A DNA stretch of 64,000 bases from Arthrobacter sp. C2 (GTDB lineage: Bacteria > Actinomycetota > Actinomycetes > Actinomycetales > Micrococcaceae), in assembly GCA_024207135.1 (NCBI GenBank), contig CP042428.1:2046001-2110000 (forward strand), written 5' to 3'. Positions 1 through 6,983 of the stretch are shown one piece after another. Under the pieces are notes generated by a model. It was not told the DNA's origin, made no database searches, and worked only from the letters and a program-made list of their open reading frames with translations. Position 1 is the stretch's first letter, and every line of letters starts with the position of its first letter. Both the position numbers and the translations under genes were made by a program.

Positions 1-185
1 AGCACCGCCTGCTGGCGGATGGAAACCGGGAGTTCGAGGACGCCGTGCTGGCCTTCCGCAGCGAGGAGCAATTGCGAACCGCTCTGGCCGCCGCGGACCT
101 GCAGGTCGATGCGGTGTTCGGCGGCTGGCACCGGGAACCGGTGGGCCGCGGCGCCGGGGAACTGATCGTGGTGGCACACCGTTAG
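1..185 (+). CDS. C-terminal end of a class I SAM-dependent methyltransferase (partial)
   Basis: Only the last 60 codons are in the window; the reading frame starts at base 3 and ends at TAG 183-185. The tail has the pattern of small class I methyltransferases: a segment starting FRSEEQL, then a glycine-tryptophan turn (GGWHREP), then a final beta strand ELIVVAHR, which is where many of these enzymes end. The SAM-binding part lies upstream of the window, so the substrate cannot be inferred. The next gene runs in the opposite direction and converges on this one. Confidence 0.6.
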   Translation, partial: HRLLADGNREFEDAVLAFRSEEQLRTALAAADLQVDAVFGGWHREPVGRGAGELIVVAHR

Positions 186-294
186 CGCACCGGAACACCG
201 TGCTTCACCGACCGGTGATGGCTGGTTGCTGCGGTTTCAGGACGGCCGCGCCAGGGGCACCCGGCAGGCTGCCGTTGGCTGGTTGCCGTGTCCG

Positions 295-1212
295 TCACCG
301 ATACCCGGCACCGTTGGCCGGCAGCCCGGCTCCCTGCACCTCGTCCATGTAGCGCCAGCAATCGGGCGCCGACCCGTCCAGGTCCGTGAAACCGTAGTCG
401 CGGGCAAGCCCCCCGCTGGAGAATGACCCGCCGCTGCGCGAGAGAAGCTCGGGATCCGCGGCGAGCGAGGCGATTGCCCGGCCCACGAAGCGCGGGGATT
501 CGCTGATCGCGGCAAAGTGCCCCGCTTCCTCCGGGGAGCTTTGCCAGTTGGCCTCGGTCACCCCGTAGTGCTCCAGCATCATCTCCGAGCGCAGCCACCC
601 CGGGCTCACGACCACTGCAGCGCACCCATGGGGCTTGAGTTCGTGGGCGAGCGTGAAGGCCATGCGCAACGCAGCGTTCTTGGCCAGGTCGTAGAACGTG
701 GAGACCCGATAGTGGCTCCAGTTGAATTCCCTGGTCCCGTCGGTCACCTCGACAACCAGTCCGCCGGGCTTCCGGGAAAGCAGCCCCAGCGCGTGGTGGG
801 AGGTGATCAGGTGCGTCTTCACCCCAAGTTCCAGCATGTGCAGGCCGGCCTCGAGGTCATGCTCCCAGATGTTTTGTTCCCACTGAATGAGTTTTTCCCC
901 GCCCCAGATGTCGTTGACCAGCAGATCCAGCCTGCCCTGCTCGGCTTCGATGCGCGCCACCAGCGCGGCAACTGCATCGGACTCCAGGTGGTCAACCGCC
1001 ACCGCGATCCCGGTGCCGCCGGCCGCGGTGACACGTTCTGCCGTTTCCTCGATGGTTTCGGGGCGGTCGTACTCGCTGCGGGCTTCCCGGGTGCTGCGCC
1101 CGGTGCAGTACACCGTGGCCCCGGCCTCGCCCAGCGCGACGGCAATGCCACGCCCGGCCCCGCGCGTTGCCCCGGCCACCAGGGCGATCTTTCCTGCAAG
1201 TGTTCGTTCCAT
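295..1212 (-). CDS. SDR family oxidoreductase
   Basis: This 305-residue protein is a short-chain dehydrogenase/reductase, a cytosolic NAD(P)-dependent alcohol/carbonyl oxidoreductase. The nucleotide-binding glycine motif GATRGAGRGIA is at residues 14-24 with an Arg after it and CTGRS at 36-40, which favours NADP(H). The catalytic Tyr-x3-Lys is Y174/K178 in STFYDLAKNA. The usual NNAG motif is replaced by VNDIWGG at 99-105, as in the DHRS1-like branch of the family. It is longer than classical SDRs (about 250 residues), with an extended C-terminus. A TAGCGT box at 1219-1224 (minus strand) ends 6 bases before the ATG and no Shine-Dalgarno is seen, so translation is probably leaderless. The substrate is unknown. 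Confidence 0.88.
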   Translation of the reverse strand: MERTLAGKIALVAGATRGAGRGIAVALGEAGATVYCTGRSTREARSEYDRPETIEETAERVTAAGGTGIAVAVDHLESDAVAALVARIEAEQGRLDLLVNDIWGGEKLIQWEQNIWEHDLEAGLHMLELGVKTHLITSHHALGLLSRKPGGLVVEVTDGTREFNWSHYRVSTFYDLAKNAALRMAFTLAHELKPHGCAAVVVSPGWLRSEMMLEHYGVTEANWQSSPEEAGHFAAISESPRFVGRAIASLAADPELLSRSGGSFSSGGLARDYGFTDLDGSAPDCWRYMDEVQGAGLPANGAGYR

Positions 1213-1288
1213 GGCTTCACGCTAGACCCGGCCCGCGGAGCGTGGCCAGGGTTGCCGGCGGTGGAATCGGCGCGGTTGAACGACGCAG

Positions 1289-1335
1289 AAGCCCAGAACC
1301 CCCGCCCGGGAATCTCGGGTGGGGGTTCTGGGCTT
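1289..1335 (-). terminator. Hairpin downstream of the GST-family gene
   Basis: The arms 1289-1303 and 1321-1335 are a perfect 15-bp inverted repeat (AAGCCCAGAACCCCC and its complement), and the stem can extend inward with one G-T pair. It lies 30 bases after the stop of the minus-strand gene at 1366 and before the next minus-strand gene. There is no strong T-run, so termination efficiency is uncertain. Confidence 0.65.
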
Positions 1336-1365
1336 GCTTCACACGTGCTTTTGGCCCGGTGGTTC

Positions 1366-2478
1366 CTAGGCCAGCGGGTAGAGCGGGTTGTGCCCGGCGG
1401 CGACCTGCTCGGATTCGCGGACCGGCTCCGGAGCGGTGCCGTTGCCCCAGGGGTTCCCGCCGAGGGCCTCGCGGCCGTGCGGCTCGAGCCAGTTTTCCAG
1501 GTCCGGGCCGACCGGGACGATCTGCGTCGGGTTGATGTCCTCGTGGACCACGTAGTAGTGCTTCTTGATCTGGTCGAAGTCGACGGTGTCGCCGAAGCCC
1601 GGAAGCTGGAACAGCTCGCGGGCGTAGGCCCAGAGGTTCGGCATCTCGGTGAGCTTGTTCCGGTTGGTCTTGAAGTGCCCGTGGTAGACCGCATCGAAGC
1701 GCACCAGCGTGGTGAACAGGCGCACGTCGGCCTCGGTGACCGAGTCGCCCATCAGGAAGCGGCGGGTTGCCAGGCGTTCCTCCAGCCAGTCCATGGCCGT
1801 CCAGAGCCGGTCGTAGGCCTCGTCGTAGGCCTGCTGGCTTCCGGCAAATCCGCAGCGGTAGACGCCGTTGTTGACCTCGGTGAAGATGCGCTTGATGACC
1901 GGCATCATCTCCTCGAGCTTGTCCTCGGGCAGCAGGTCCGGGGCGCCTTCGCGGTGGAATTCCTTCCACTGGGTGGAGAGGTCCAGGGTGATCTGCGGGT
2001 AGTCGTTGGTGACCACGGCACCGGAGGGCACATCGACGATAGCCGGCACGGTGATGCCGCGCGGGTAGTTCGCAAAGCGCTTGAAGTAGTTCTCCTGGAT
2101 GCGTTCGGTGCCCAGCACCGGGTCCACCCCGCCCTCATCGAGGTCGAAGGTCCAGGACCGCACGTCGTGCACCGGCCCGGGGGTGCCCAGGGAGATCGCG
2201 TCCTCCAGGCCCAGTAGGCGCCGCACGATGATGGCACGGTTGGCCCAGGGGCAGGCGCGCGCGGCAACCAGCCGGTAGCGGTCGGCCTGGACCGGCCAGA
2301 GTTCGGCACCCTCGGCCGCACCCGAGTGCACGTTGCCGATGGTCCCCGCGGTCGGCCCGCCGGAGGCGCGCACGGCGTCGGGATCGGCGACGATCCGGTC
2401 CTGGATGTAGTTGGTGTCGCGCGTGAATTCCGCGCCCGTGACGTATGCACCGGCGGTGCTGTGCTGCTGTTCGCTCAT
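1366..2478 (-). CDS. Glutathione S-transferase family protein, glutathionyl-hydroquinone reductase type
   Basis: This 370-residue protein matches the omega-like GST group (YqjG/PcpF/ECM4), which reduces thiol-conjugated hydroquinones. The catalytic cysteine is C76 in ACPWANR, followed by the thioredoxin-like fold (VPAIVD, TNDYPQI) and a helical domain with the MGDSVTEADVRLF signature. The length is normal for actinobacterial members. Actinobacteria use mycothiol rather than glutathione, so the physiological conjugate is probably mycothiol-based; that is inference. The neighbouring FMN quinone reductase on the same strand makes a quinone-detoxification theme plausible. Confidence 0.9.
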   Translation of the reverse strand: MSEQQHSTAGAYVTGAEFTRDTNYIQDRIVADPDAVRASGGPTAGTIGNVHSGAAEGAELWPVQADRYRLVAARACPWANRAIIVRRLLGLEDAISLGTPGPVHDVRSWTFDLDEGGVDPVLGTERIQENYFKRFANYPRGITVPAIVDVPSGAVVTNDYPQITLDLSTQWKEFHREGAPDLLPEDKLEEMMPVIKRIFTEVNNGVYRCGFAGSQQAYDEAYDRLWTAMDWLEERLATRRFLMGDSVTEADVRLFTTLVRFDAVYHGHFKTNRNKLTEMPNLWAYARELFQLPGFGDTVDFDQIKKHYYVVHEDINPTQIVPVGPDLENWLEPHGREALGGNPWGNGTAPEPVRESEQVAAGHNPLYPLA

Positions 2479-2528
2479 AACCCAACCCTATGTTCGGGTG
2501 CCCTGAAGCACCATGGAGGAAAAGGAAT

Positions 2529-2559
2529 GGCCTGCCCGTGGACTTCTCCGGGGCAGGCC
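2529..2559 (-). terminator. Terminator hairpin after the FMN reductase gene
   Basis: The arms 2529-2537 and 2551-2559 form a perfect 9-bp stem (GGCCTGCCC). Reading on the minus strand the hairpin is followed by a T-rich tract (ATTCCTTTTCC), as expected for a Rho-independent terminator of the minus-strand gene ending at 2697. Confidence 0.6.
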
Positions 2560-2622
2560 TTGATCCCGCGGGCCGGGCCGCACGTCCGTTGAACGGCACG
2601 AGGCGGGCGGCCCGGGGGGGGA

Positions 2623-2675
2623 ATCACTTGGCCGGTCCCCGCGCCCCCATGTTGCACGGGGAGCGGCCAAGTGAT
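2623..2675 (-). terminator. Long hairpin just after the FMN reductase stop
   Basis: A perfect 12-bp stem (2623-2634 with 2664-2675) encloses a second 5-bp stem (2636-2640 with 2658-2662). It starts about 20 bases after the minus-strand stop codon. It lacks a T-run, so it may be an mRNA 3' stabiliser or act together with the hairpin at 2529-2559. Confidence 0.45.
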
Positions 2676-2696
2676 GTTGTCTTGGGCGGTTGGCCC

Positions 2697-3272
2697 TTAG
2701 GCGGAAACCAGTGCTGCGTCGCGCACGGTCTTCATGGCAACGGTCCACGGCACCAGCTGGTCCAGGACCGGTGCCAGCGAGGCTGCCTGCAGTTCGGTGG
2801 GCTTGAACACCGAGAAGTTCTCGAAGTCGGTGAACAGCGAGAACATGCCGGTCTTCTGCACGTGGGCGACCTGCAGCTCGGAGAGGATGCCGCGCAGGTG
2901 CTCGACGGCGCGCACGCCCATGGCCGAGCCGTAGGAGACGATGCCGGCGGCCTTGTTGGCGAACTCGGCGTTCAGGTAGGACAGCGCGTTGGCCAGGGCC
3001 GGTGCGACCGAGTGGTTGTACTCGGGGGTGACGAAGACGTAGCCATCGAATTCGGCGATCTTGGCCGACCAGGCCTTGGTGGCCTCGTTCTGGTAGTTCT
3101 GGTAGGCAGCCGGGTAGGCTTCATCCAGCAGTGCCAGGTTGAAATCGGCGATGTCAACGAGCTCGTAGTCGGCGTCGCCGCGCAGGTTCGCCTGCTCCAG
3201 GACCCACTGGGCCACGCCGGCGTTGTTACGTCCCGGGCGGGTTGAACCGGTGATGATGGCAATCTTGGTCAT
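2697..3272 (-). CDS. NADPH-dependent FMN reductase / quinone reductase family protein
   Basis: This 191-residue flavodoxin-fold protein belongs to the NADPH-dependent FMN reductase family (ArsH/ChrR/azoreductase-like), soluble enzymes that give two-electron reduction of quinones, chromate or azo compounds. The FMN phosphate-binding loop GSTRPGR is at residues 9-15 and the second flavin loop TPEYNHS at 82-88. The ATG is preceded by a clear AAGGAGA ribosome site. It is transcribed divergently from a MarR gene, and the shared 130-bp gap carries two copies of one palindromic operator. The layout suggests the MarR protein represses the enzyme until a quinone or electrophile binds; the inducer is inferred. 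Confidence 0.9.
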   Translation of the reverse strand: MTKIAIITGSTRPGRNNAGVAQWVLEQANLRGDADYELVDIADFNLALLDEAYPAAYQNYQNEATKAWSAKIAEFDGYVFVTPEYNHSVAPALANALSYLNAEFANKAAGIVSYGSAMGVRAVEHLRGILSELQVAHVQKTGMFSLFTDFENFSVFKPTELQAASLAPVLDQLVPWTVAMKTVRDAALVSA

Positions 3273-3311
3273 GCTGGGTCTCCTTGGTCTGGGGGGGTGA
3301 CACGCAGGCTA

Positions 3312-3332
3312 TTTACTGACGCGTCAACTAAA
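3312..3332. promoter_or_regulatory. MarR-type operator, copy 1
   Basis: The site contains the palindrome TGACGCGTCA (3317-3326) and the 16-mer TGACGCGTCAACTAAA, which recurs 47 bases downstream with two changes. It lies just upstream of the FMN reductase gene, in the likely promoter spacer on the minus strand. Confidence 0.65.
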
Positions 3333-3362
3333 ACTTGATATCTCTATCCTGCCGGGAGAAGA

Positions 3363-3379
3363 TTGACATGTCAACTAAA
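3363..3379. promoter_or_regulatory. MarR-type operator, copy 2
   Basis: The 12-bp perfect palindrome TTGACATGTCAA is at 3363-3374, within the repeat TGACATGTCAACTAAA (3364-3379). It sits 24-40 bases before the MarR start codon, consistent with autoregulation. Two copies in one divergent gap argue against chance. Confidence 0.65.
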
Positions 3380-3402
3380 TGTGAAGAAGTGTGAGGCGCA
3401 CC

Positions 3403-3870
3403 ATGTCCGAGCCCCGTTGGCTCAACGAAGTAGAAGCCCAGCTGTGGCTGGAGTTCCGGGAATTCCTCTGGGGGTTCCCCCGCGCGATGGATCGCCAGCT
3501 CATCCGCGACGCCGGGATGTCCGGCGGGGAATATGCGGTGCTCGCCGCCGTTTCGGAAGCGGCCCCCGAGGCCCTGCGCTCGGGCGACCTGGCCGCGACG
3601 CTGCAATGGGAGCGATCCCGGGTCTCGCACCTGTTGCGCCGGATGGAGGCCAAGGGCCTGATCGAGCGCTGCGCCTCCAGCTCCGACGGCCGGGGCCAAG
3701 ACATCAAGCTGAGCGATGCCGGCTGGAAAACGATTCGCAGCGCGGCCCCCGACCACGTCTCGTTCGTGCGCGAAACGCTCTTCGACCCGCTGTCCGCGGC
3801 CGAACAGGAACAATTCGGGACAATGCTCGCCAAGATCCGTTCGGCAGCGGTCGACCGCAACCTCTGGTGA
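3403..3870 (+). CDS. MarR family transcriptional regulator
   Basis: This 155-residue winged-helix protein has the MarR layout: dimerisation helices at both ends and a central DNA-binding core from about residue 55, with the recognition helix in WERSRVSHLLRRMEAKGLIER and the wing in SSSDGRGQDIKLSDAG. The ATG at 3403 is chosen over the in-frame GTG at 3391 because GAGG lies 6 bases upstream of it and the GTG would extend the protein into the operator region. It is divergent from the FMN/quinone reductase gene, its probable target. Confidence 0.9.
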   Translation: MSEPRWLNEVEAQLWLEFREFLWGFPRAMDRQLIRDAGMSGGEYAVLAAVSEAAPEALRSGDLAATLQWERSRVSHLLRRMEAKGLIERCASSSDGRGQDIKLSDAGWKTIRSAAPDHVSFVRETLFDPLSAAEQEQFGTMLAKIRSAAVDRNLW

Positions 3871-3889
3871 CCGCGCCGGGCCCTGAAAC

Positions 3890-4339
3890 CTACTCCCCGT
3901 GTTCTGCGGTTGAGGGCCAGTGCCCGTCCGCGGTGAACGAGGTTGCCCAGTAGTAGGGGTTCAGCTTCCGCAGCGTCAGCATCTCCCACGTATCGTTTCC
4001 AGCCGAACCCGGCACGGCGGCCAGGACCTCGGGCCCCCAGACAGCCAGGCGTTCCTGGCAGATGCCGCAGGGCGCAAGCACCTGGTAGGTCCCCTCTTCG
4101 GTGCCGTTGGTTACGCAGGCCGAAGCCACCACACGCTTTCCGAGGGTGTAGGCCTGGGCGACCGCTCCGGCCTCGGCGCACAGCGTCGCGGCGGCATTGA
4201 AATTGTCGAAACTGACGCTGGTCAGGATCTGGCCGTCCTCCAGGACAACGGCAGCGGCCGCCACAGAGTCCTGCGCCCCGGGCCACCTGCTCCGCAGTTG
4301 TTCAATGGCGGAATTGACGAGCAGCTGGTTCGAGTCCAT
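3890..4339 (-). CDS. Cytidine deaminase family protein
   Basis: This 149-residue protein has the zinc deaminase signature: LCAEAG at 53-58 gives zinc ligand C54 and catalytic E56, and APCGICQE at 89-96 gives zinc ligands C91 and C94. The size fits homotetrameric cytidine deaminase of pyrimidine salvage (cytidine to uridine). The sequence after the second motif is less standard, and blasticidin-S deaminase-like enzymes share these motifs, so the substrate is not certain. The ATG at 4339 has no Shine-Dalgarno; a CAGAAT box ends 6 bases upstream, which suggests a leaderless message. Confidence 0.85.
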   Translation of the reverse strand: MDSNQLLVNSAIEQLRSRWPGAQDSVAAAAVVLEDGQILTSVSFDNFNAAATLCAEAGAVAQAYTLGKRVVASACVTNGTEEGTYQVLAPCGICQERLAVWGPEVLAAVPGSAGNDTWEMLTLRKLNPYYWATSFTADGHWPSTAEHGE

Positions 4340-4421
4340 GTTTTTATTCTGCCACGCGATGCCGGTTCCGGCTCCTGGTTCCGGTCGGCGAAGCCGACAT
4401 GGAGAGCCCCCGGCGGGGGAA

Positions 4422-5153
4422 TCACTCCTTCGGCTCAAACCGTGGAGCTCCCGCAACCGGCTTCGCGTCGGCGTCGGCCAACCACCCCAAGACAACGTCG
4501 GAAAAATTGCTCGGTTGCACCTGATGAACGTTATGGCCAACGGGCATGGTGACGAGGGTGCATTCGGGGATGGTTTCGGAGACCTCCACGAGCAACTCCT
4601 GCGGGATGTGACTGGCGGGACCGCCACCGATGAGCAACGTGGGAGATGAAATATCGGTCAGCCGCTTCCACCAACGCCGGGTGGGGTCGTTGACCTGGTC
4701 GACAATTGCCGGGACAACGGCCCAATCGAACCCCAGTGCACCCTTGGGTCTTTCGGGCACCTGCCGGACACGGGGAAACGGCGGAGGAACGTCCTCGACC
4801 ACCAATCGCGCGATGCGACCCGGTTGCGCCTGGGCAACCAGGTAGGCCACCGCACCGCCCATCGAGTGGCCAACCAGCACCACATCATGCAAACCGAGGA
4901 CCTCAAGGACTTCAATGACGTCATCGCGCATGAGTTCGAACGAGTAGACCCCCGGTCGATCGCTGCTGCCGTGACCGCGCAATTCCAGATTCACCACCCT
5001 GTACCGCGAAGCGAACCGTGGCGCGACTCCGGACCAGCTGGCGGCTTGCTCCCCCAACGCGTGCAACAACACCATCGCAGGTCCGCCCAAGGGGCCCGAT
5101 AGGTGACAGGCGATTCGGATCCCGCTGCCAAGCTCAACCAACCGGATGTCCAT
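4422..5153 (-). CDS. Alpha/beta hydrolase
   Basis: This 243-residue protein has the alpha/beta hydrolase fold. HALG at 31-34 forms the oxyanion region, the nucleophile elbow VGHSMGG at 94-100 places the catalytic serine at S97, and a C-terminal histidine follows in MPVGHNVHQ. There is no signal peptide, so it is cytosolic. Substrate specificity cannot be read from the sequence. The ATG at 5153 is preceded at 6 bases by TAAGGT (minus strand 5160-5165) with no ribosome site, so it is probably leaderless. The cytidine deaminase gene follows on the same strand 82 bases later but looks independently expressed. Confidence 0.88.
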   Translation of the reverse strand: MDIRLVELGSGIRIACHLSGPLGGPAMVLLHALGEQAASWSGVAPRFASRYRVVNLELRGHGSSDRPGVYSFELMRDDVIEVLEVLGLHDVVLVGHSMGGAVAYLVAQAQPGRIARLVVEDVPPPFPRVRQVPERPKGALGFDWAVVPAIVDQVNDPTRRWWKRLTDISSPTLLIGGGPASHIPQELLVEVSETIPECTLVTMPVGHNVHQVQPSNFSDVVLGWLADADAKPVAGAPRFEPKE

Positions 5154-5742
5154 GAGCCGACCTTAACATTGTCGGGTCGAACTTTCACGGTCAGCCGGGA
5201 AACAATTGCCAATTGGTTCCTGGGGCGTGCCCCCGATGGTTCGACGGACACCATCTCGACCGGTCGGTAGTCAGCAGCGAGACAGCTGACACAGCCACTT
5301 CAGGACCGATCCACAACACTTTCACGCCACAACTTGATATTCGAGGCCCACACCGGGCCCAAGACCATTCGTACTCCAACTGCGCTCCTTCCACGGTTGC
5401 TACGTCAGGTGGCGGCTTCCCGCGAGCCCCATGGGTTGCGCGTGACGAAGTTCCACGAGCCCGCCCGGTGTCCTTTCAACCCAGCCAGGGTTTCCGGCGC
5501 GGCGCCCGGTTTCATGTTCCCGAAAGAACTCACGTTGGACTTTCTCCTCCACCGTCCTGTTTCCATGCCATCGATGGGTTTGAACTGGCCGTTCCGCGAA
5601 AAATGCATCACGTAGCGCGACGGGTCGTTGGCGAGGCAGACCGCGCAACAGCCCCTCGCGGCCGTCGAAACACCCTGTGGTGCCGCACTGCCCCCTTCCG
5701 ACTCCCGGGGCAGACCGGAAACGGCGCCCCGACCAACGACAA
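5154..5742. other. Long intergenic stretch without a supported gene
   Basis: Nearly 600 bases between the hydrolase promoter and the mtlD terminator hold no gene I can support. Several short open frames overlap on both strands and none has a convincing start. The longest plausible one is on the minus strand, ending at 5405; it is open back to about 5700 but its first ATG is at 5608 and has no ribosome site. Base composition is less G/C-biased than the flanks, as expected of decayed sequence. Confidence 0.5.
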
Positions 5743-5787
5743 AAGGTGCCGGTTCCCTTCTCCGCTGGAGAAGGGAACCGGCACCTT
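5743..5787 (-). terminator. Rho-independent terminator of the mannitol operon
   Basis: This is a perfect 21-bp stem (5743-5763 with 5767-5787) closed by a 3-base loop, followed on the minus strand by TTTTGTCGTT. It lies 51 bases after the mtlD stop codon and is the strongest terminator in the first 10 kb. Confidence 0.92.
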
Positions 5788-5837
5788 ACGCGTGGCCGTT
5801 CAACGGTCCTTGCCATGGCCCGGACCCGGATGAGGAA

Positions 5838-6983
5838 TCAGCCGGCTTGCGCGGCCTTGACCAGTTCGTTCACCGATCCGAAGAGCGGGTGCCCCTCAGC
5901 CAGCCCGGTGATCTTCTCGGTGGCTGCTTCACTCGTGTTTCCCGCCAGGATCACGGCCAGTTCGGCGGCCTCGGCGTCTTCCGAGTCGTTGAACCGCAAT
6001 GCCGCGGACATGGCCTCGAGCAGCGCCACCGGCTTGATGCCGTTCTCAGCCAGCTCGGCGGCCGGGCCGATGAACCGCTCGTGCCGGCTGAGCTTGCGCA
6101 GCGGCGCCCGGCCCACGCGCGCCACGGTGTCGGGCAGGTACTCGTTGGAGAACCGGGCCAGGATCTTTTGCACGTAGGCCTCCTGGTCGGCCTCGGCAAA
6201 TCCGTGCTTGGACACCAACAGCGATTTGGTTTCCGCCAGCACCGCGGCAACCTTCGCAAAGACCCGCGGGTCGGCCATCGCTTCGGAGATCTTCTCCATG
6301 CCGGCGGCAAAGCCCAGGTATGCCGTTGCGGCGTGCCCGGTGTTCACGGTGAAGAGCTTGCGCTCGATGTACGGACCCAGGTCCTCCACGAACGTCGCTC
6401 CGCCGATCTCCGGAACGGCATCCCCGAACGGGGTCTTGTCGATGACCCACTCGAAGAAGGTTTCCACCGTGACGTCCAGGCCCTGGCCCGGCGCCTGGTT
6501 CGGCACGATGCGATCCACCGCGGTGTTGGCGAAGATCGCGTTGGCGTCGATGGTCTCCGCAGCGGCGGCGCCGTCGGCGCGCACCGCCGCTTCAAGGATG
6601 TCCGTGGCGTTGATGGCGTTCTCGCACGCCATCACCTGCAGCGGCGCCAGCGCGGCGTCGCGCTTGGCGATGCCGGCGGCAATCAGCGGGGCGACGAATT
6701 TCAGGATGTGCGGCCCCACGGCGGTGGTGACCATCTGGGCGGTGGCGATCTCGTCGATGACCGCATCGGCCTGGGTCGAGGAATTCAGCGCGCGGAAGTT
6801 CTCCACGGTGCGCACCTTCGGATCCTGCCCGACCTCGTGCACCTGGTAGCTGTCGGCCGCAGCCAGCGCGGTGATCAGCGCGTCGGCCACGTCCGCAAAC
6901 ACGATCTCGTAGCCCGCGTCGTGCAGCAGCAGCCCGACGAACCCCCGGCCGATGTTCCCGGCCCCAAAATGTACTACCTTCAC
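5838..6983 (-). CDS. mtlD: Mannitol-1-phosphate 5-dehydrogenase
   Basis: This 381-residue enzyme oxidises mannitol-1-phosphate to fructose-6-phosphate with NAD in the cytosol. The N-terminal Rossmann motif FGAGNIGRGF starts at residue 6. Family landmarks include VNTGHAA, which carries a conserved active-site region, and the C-terminal helical domain (FIGPAAELAENGI). Length matches bacterial MtlD. The start is GTG at 6983 and overlaps the mtlA stop by 4 bases (GTGA), so the two genes are translationally coupled. A strong terminator follows. Confidence 0.96.
   Translation of the reverse strand: MKVVHFGAGNIGRGFVGLLLHDAGYEIVFADVADALITALAAADSYQVHEVGQDPKVRTVENFRALNSSTQADAVIDEIATAQMVTTAVGPHILKFVAPLIAAGIAKRDAALAPLQVMACENAINATDILEAAVRADGAAAAETIDANAIFANTAVDRIVPNQAPGQGLDVTVETFFEWVIDKTPFGDAVPEIGGATFVEDLGPYIERKLFTVNTGHAATAYLGFAAGMEKISEAMADPRVFAKVAAVLAETKSLLVSKHGFAEADQEAYVQKILARFSNEYLPDTVARVGRAPLRKLSRHERFIGPAAELAENGIKPVALLEAMSAALRFNDSEDAEAAELAVILAGNTSEAATEKITGLAEGHPLFGSVNELVKAAQAG

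Noticed and set aside
5405-5611. Minus-strand frame of 68 codons in the gap before mtlD
   Set aside because: No ribosome site or recognisable domain, and open back to about 5700 without a start codon; recorded only as intergenic.
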